From assembly GCA_020634395.1 (NCBI GenBank), contig JACKBU010000028.1, positions 1 through 63,181 of the forward strand: a stretch of 63,181 nucleotides of DNA, given 5' to 3'. Source of the DNA: Ardenticatenaceae bacterium (GTDB lineage Bacteria; Chloroflexota; Anaerolineae; Promineifilales; Promineifilaceae). Below the pieces are notes generated by a model, which saw only the letters and a list, made by a program, of their open reading frames with translations, was not told the origin of the DNA and did not search any database. A program made the translations under genes and the position numbers. Positions 61,473-63,181 of the stretch are shown here, piece by piece. Numbering within the stretch: position 1 is the first letter of the stretch; every line of letters begins with the position of its first letter.

Positions 61473-62009
61473 TTATTCGGCAAAATCCCCGTCATACGCT
61501 CGGAAATAGAGTGTATTGAGGGTTTTGATCAACCGTTTAGCTTCGTCTTGCGTCAGGCTCAGTCCCAGATATACCTTCTGGCTGCCATAATCAAATGCCG
61601 GACATTGATGTTTGTCGCTGAAATAAAAGGGGCGGACATGGTTCATGTCAAACGCCTCTGTCTGCCCCCAAATGGAAACCGGCCGCCGGATGATAAGACG
61701 TTCTTTGTTGATGAACAGAATTTCCCGGTCAGCGGCAAAGTATTGCCAGCGTCGGGCCACAGAACGCCCCACAAAATACCAGAGCACCAACCAAAGAAGT
61801 ACAACTATCGACAATAGAAAGGCGAACCTGGGTCCGGGCATGATCACATCGCGAACGAGAAAGATCAGCATCCACACTGTCATGCCCACCCAGACCAGCA
61901 AAGCAAGCGAAAAAATCGCCAGAAGCAGCCAGTTACGTTTGACGGGCAAAACGATTTTTAGCCACTCGGGTTTATCCTGCAAGGTGATCCGGCCAATATC
62001 TTGTATCAT
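61473..62009 (-). CDS. Small two-helix membrane protein, unknown function
   Basis: 178 residues. Two adjacent membrane helices (about 28-52 and 58-84) are followed by a cytoplasmic beta-rich domain that recalls PH-like/YcxB-type proteins (REILFINKERLIIRRPVSIWG). No named family recognised. It lies 36 bases upstream of the cyclase-AAA-TPR gene and is probably co-transcribed, so it could anchor or modulate that protein. Confidence 0.65.
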   Translation of the reverse strand: MIQDIGRITLQDKPEWLKIVLPVKRNWLLLAIFSLALLVWVGMTVWMLIFLVRDVIMPGPRFAFLLSIVVLLWLVLWYFVGRSVARRWQYFAADREILFINKERLIIRRPVSIWGQTEAFDMNHVRPFYFSDKHQCPAFDYGSQKVYLGLSLTQDEAKRLIKTLNTLYFRAYDGDFAE

Positions 62010-62139
62010 ACAGCTTTCGTCCAGGCGTCTACCTCATCAATCAACAGGTATTCTATCCCAGCCGCAGGAATTATTCATCTTCCAGAGAAGTCGCCGGACT
62101 GATCGAATTTTACATGGGGAAGTGGAGGACGACGGAAAC

Positions 62140-62171
62140 GAAAAAGGGCGCACGGCCGTGCGCCCTTTTTC
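62140..62171. terminator. Perfect bidirectional terminator built on ACGGCCGT
   Basis: A 32-base perfect palindrome, GAAAAAGGGCGC then ACGGCCGT then GCGCCCTTTTTC. On the minus strand it closes the repeat-protein gene ending at 62187. The octamer forms its centre. Confidence 0.88.
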
Positions 62172-62186
62172 ATTATAAAGCGAAGG

Positions 62187-63181
62187 CTACTCGCTGTCTG
62201 TTATTGTCAGTCCGGCAGAAGGTGCGGCCTGATTGGAAACGGCCGTGCCTTCCGTGGTATTAGGAATAACTGGCATGTAGAGTTGAACCTGTACATCGCC
62301 ATTTGGATCCACCACCACCGAGGCTTCGGCTTGCTGGGTCGACTGTTCTATCCGTGTCACATTGCCCGGATATAAAGCCTTGCCAGTTGCTTCAAACCGG
62401 TAAATGTGAACGTCCCCTGTCGTGTTGCAGCCCACAGTGTTTGCCGTCGAATCAAAATCGGCAAACGTTCCAGGCGCATTCTGCATCCACACCGTCCATG
62501 GACCATCATCGCATGTATAAAACAGAGTCGTCTCGTTTATTACCGATGTTCCGGGCGCCACTTCAATGGCCCAGGTTACACGGAAGGTTGTGTTATTGGA
62601 AATTCCCGGAGGGCCAGCCACATGGTTCGGGGGAACAAAAGGCAGCACCTGGGCATTCGGATAAGGTGGCGTTGTATAAACCGTCGTGAAAGATTCGTTA
62701 CTCCATGCACCTGTGTTGCCAGCCCGATCCGTGGCCCGCACGCGGATACCGTACGTTTCGCCGTTAATCGCGCCTGTTGCGTAGCGTGTCTGCTGCCCAT
62801 CCCCTAACTGGAATGTTTCACCAAACTGCCAGGGGCCGCCGTCCACATTAAACTGCACTTCGTACTGAGTGATCCCGCTGCGATTATCAGCACCTGTCCA
62901 GGTGATAGGGAATCCGGGATCGTATGTGTATTGCGGGAGGTTTTGCAGGCTAACTGTAGGCGGCACAGTGTCCGCAGTGGTGCTCGTCTGCTGCTGCGAG
63001 GTGTTGCGCGAGAAGCTCTCTACATTTCCGGCATTATCCACCGCGCGAACTCGGAAGAAGTACTGCACACCGTCGCTAGCCCCCTGCCAGTTTGCGCTCT
63101 GGCTGGTTGTTCCCCGAATCCACTGCGCCCAGTTGACGCCATTGGTGCTGAAGTCAACATCCCAATAGGCAATGCCCGAAG
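62187..63181 (-). CDS. Secreted repeat protein with fibronectin/Ig-like domains, C-terminal part
   Basis: The frame is open to the right edge, so the N-terminus is missing; at least 331 residues. It holds FN3/Ig-like modules with the recurring phrases YFFRVRAVDNAGNVESFS and YGIRVRATDRAGNTGAWS, both typical of large surface proteins in Chloroflexota. The final part (about 140 residues) has a different beta-rich domain with paired Cys (FYTCDDG and NTVGCNTTG). There is no sorting signal at the C-terminus. A role in the envelope or adhesion is inference. Confidence 0.8.
   Translation of the reverse strand, partial: SGIAYWDVDFSTNGVNWAQWIRGTTSQSANWQGASDGVQYFFRVRAVDNAGNVESFSRNTSQQQTSTTADTVPPTVSLQNLPQYTYDPGFPITWTGADNRSGITQYEVQFNVDGGPWQFGETFQLGDGQQTRYATGAINGETYGIRVRATDRAGNTGAWSNESFTTVYTTPPYPNAQVLPFVPPNHVAGPPGISNNTTFRVTWAIEVAPGTSVINETTLFYTCDDGPWTVWMQNAPGTFADFDSTANTVGCNTTGDVHIYRFEATGKALYPGNVTRIEQSTQQAEASVVVDPNGDVQVQLYMPVIPNTTEGTAVSNQAAPSAGLTITDSE

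Overview
The window looks like a chromosomal segment of a Chloroflexota bacterium, most likely from the Anaerolineae/Caldilineae/Ardenticatenia side. No rRNA or tRNA is present to confirm this, so the placement rests on gene content and style: very large GAF/PAS histidine kinases, a cyclase-AAA-TPR giant protein, GT39 and GT4 glycosyltransferases, SelB, a DUF2291/RbsABC-type sugar operon, and above all a bacterial archaellum locus. The DNA is GC-rich and peppered with the palindromic octamer ACGGCCGT. My hand count exceeds 120 copies, where one or two would be expected by chance, so it behaves like the cyanobacterial HIP1 element. I saw no phage, insertion sequence or CRISPR array.

Layout. 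0-9 kb: end of an acyl-CoA synthetase, an AspT/YidE-like transporter, a 21-bp minisatellite, a Nudix hydrolase and two GT4 glycosyltransferases on the minus strand, a coiled-coil protein and SelB. 8.7-23 kb: a SorC regulator divergent from a long sugar operon with split transketolase, GlpK-like FGGY kinase, DUF2291 lipoprotein, ABC importer whose binding protein carries three near-identical sugar-binding domains in one chain, thioredoxin-like protein, RbsD, ribokinase and an L-fucose-isomerase-like enzyme. 23-35 kb: homoisocitrate-dehydrogenase-like enzyme, MgtE, aldo/keto reductase, a giant histidine kinase, GT39 protein and acetoacetyl-CoA synthetase.

35-50 kb is the most interesting part. 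A membrane hybrid histidine kinase, a REC-kinase and an OmpR-type regulator run directly into an archaellum cluster: archaellin (ArlB), an ArlC/D/E-like protein, ArlG- and ArlF-like stator proteins, a receiver, an Hpt protein, another receiver, an ArlH carrying an N-terminal receiver domain, ArlI, ArlJ, an unknown membrane protein and an A24 prepilin peptidase. The arrangement suggests a phosphorelay that ends on the motor-associated ATPase ArlH itself, in place of the archaeal CheY-CheF-ArlCDE route. Archaella have recently been reported in some Chloroflexota (I recall Litorilinea aerophila), so a bacterial archaellum as such is probably not new. The receiver-ArlH fusion and the embedded phosphorelay are the parts I would regard as possibly undescribed.

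50-63 kb: M1 metallopeptidase lipoprotein, AroQ and an AroK-AroB fusion, a SIMPL-domain protein, an ABC-F ATPase behind a leader terminator, a small NHLP/Os1348-like RiPP-precursor-like protein, a 1345-residue cyclase-AAA-TPR protein, a small membrane protein, and the C-terminal part of a secreted repeat protein that runs off the window.
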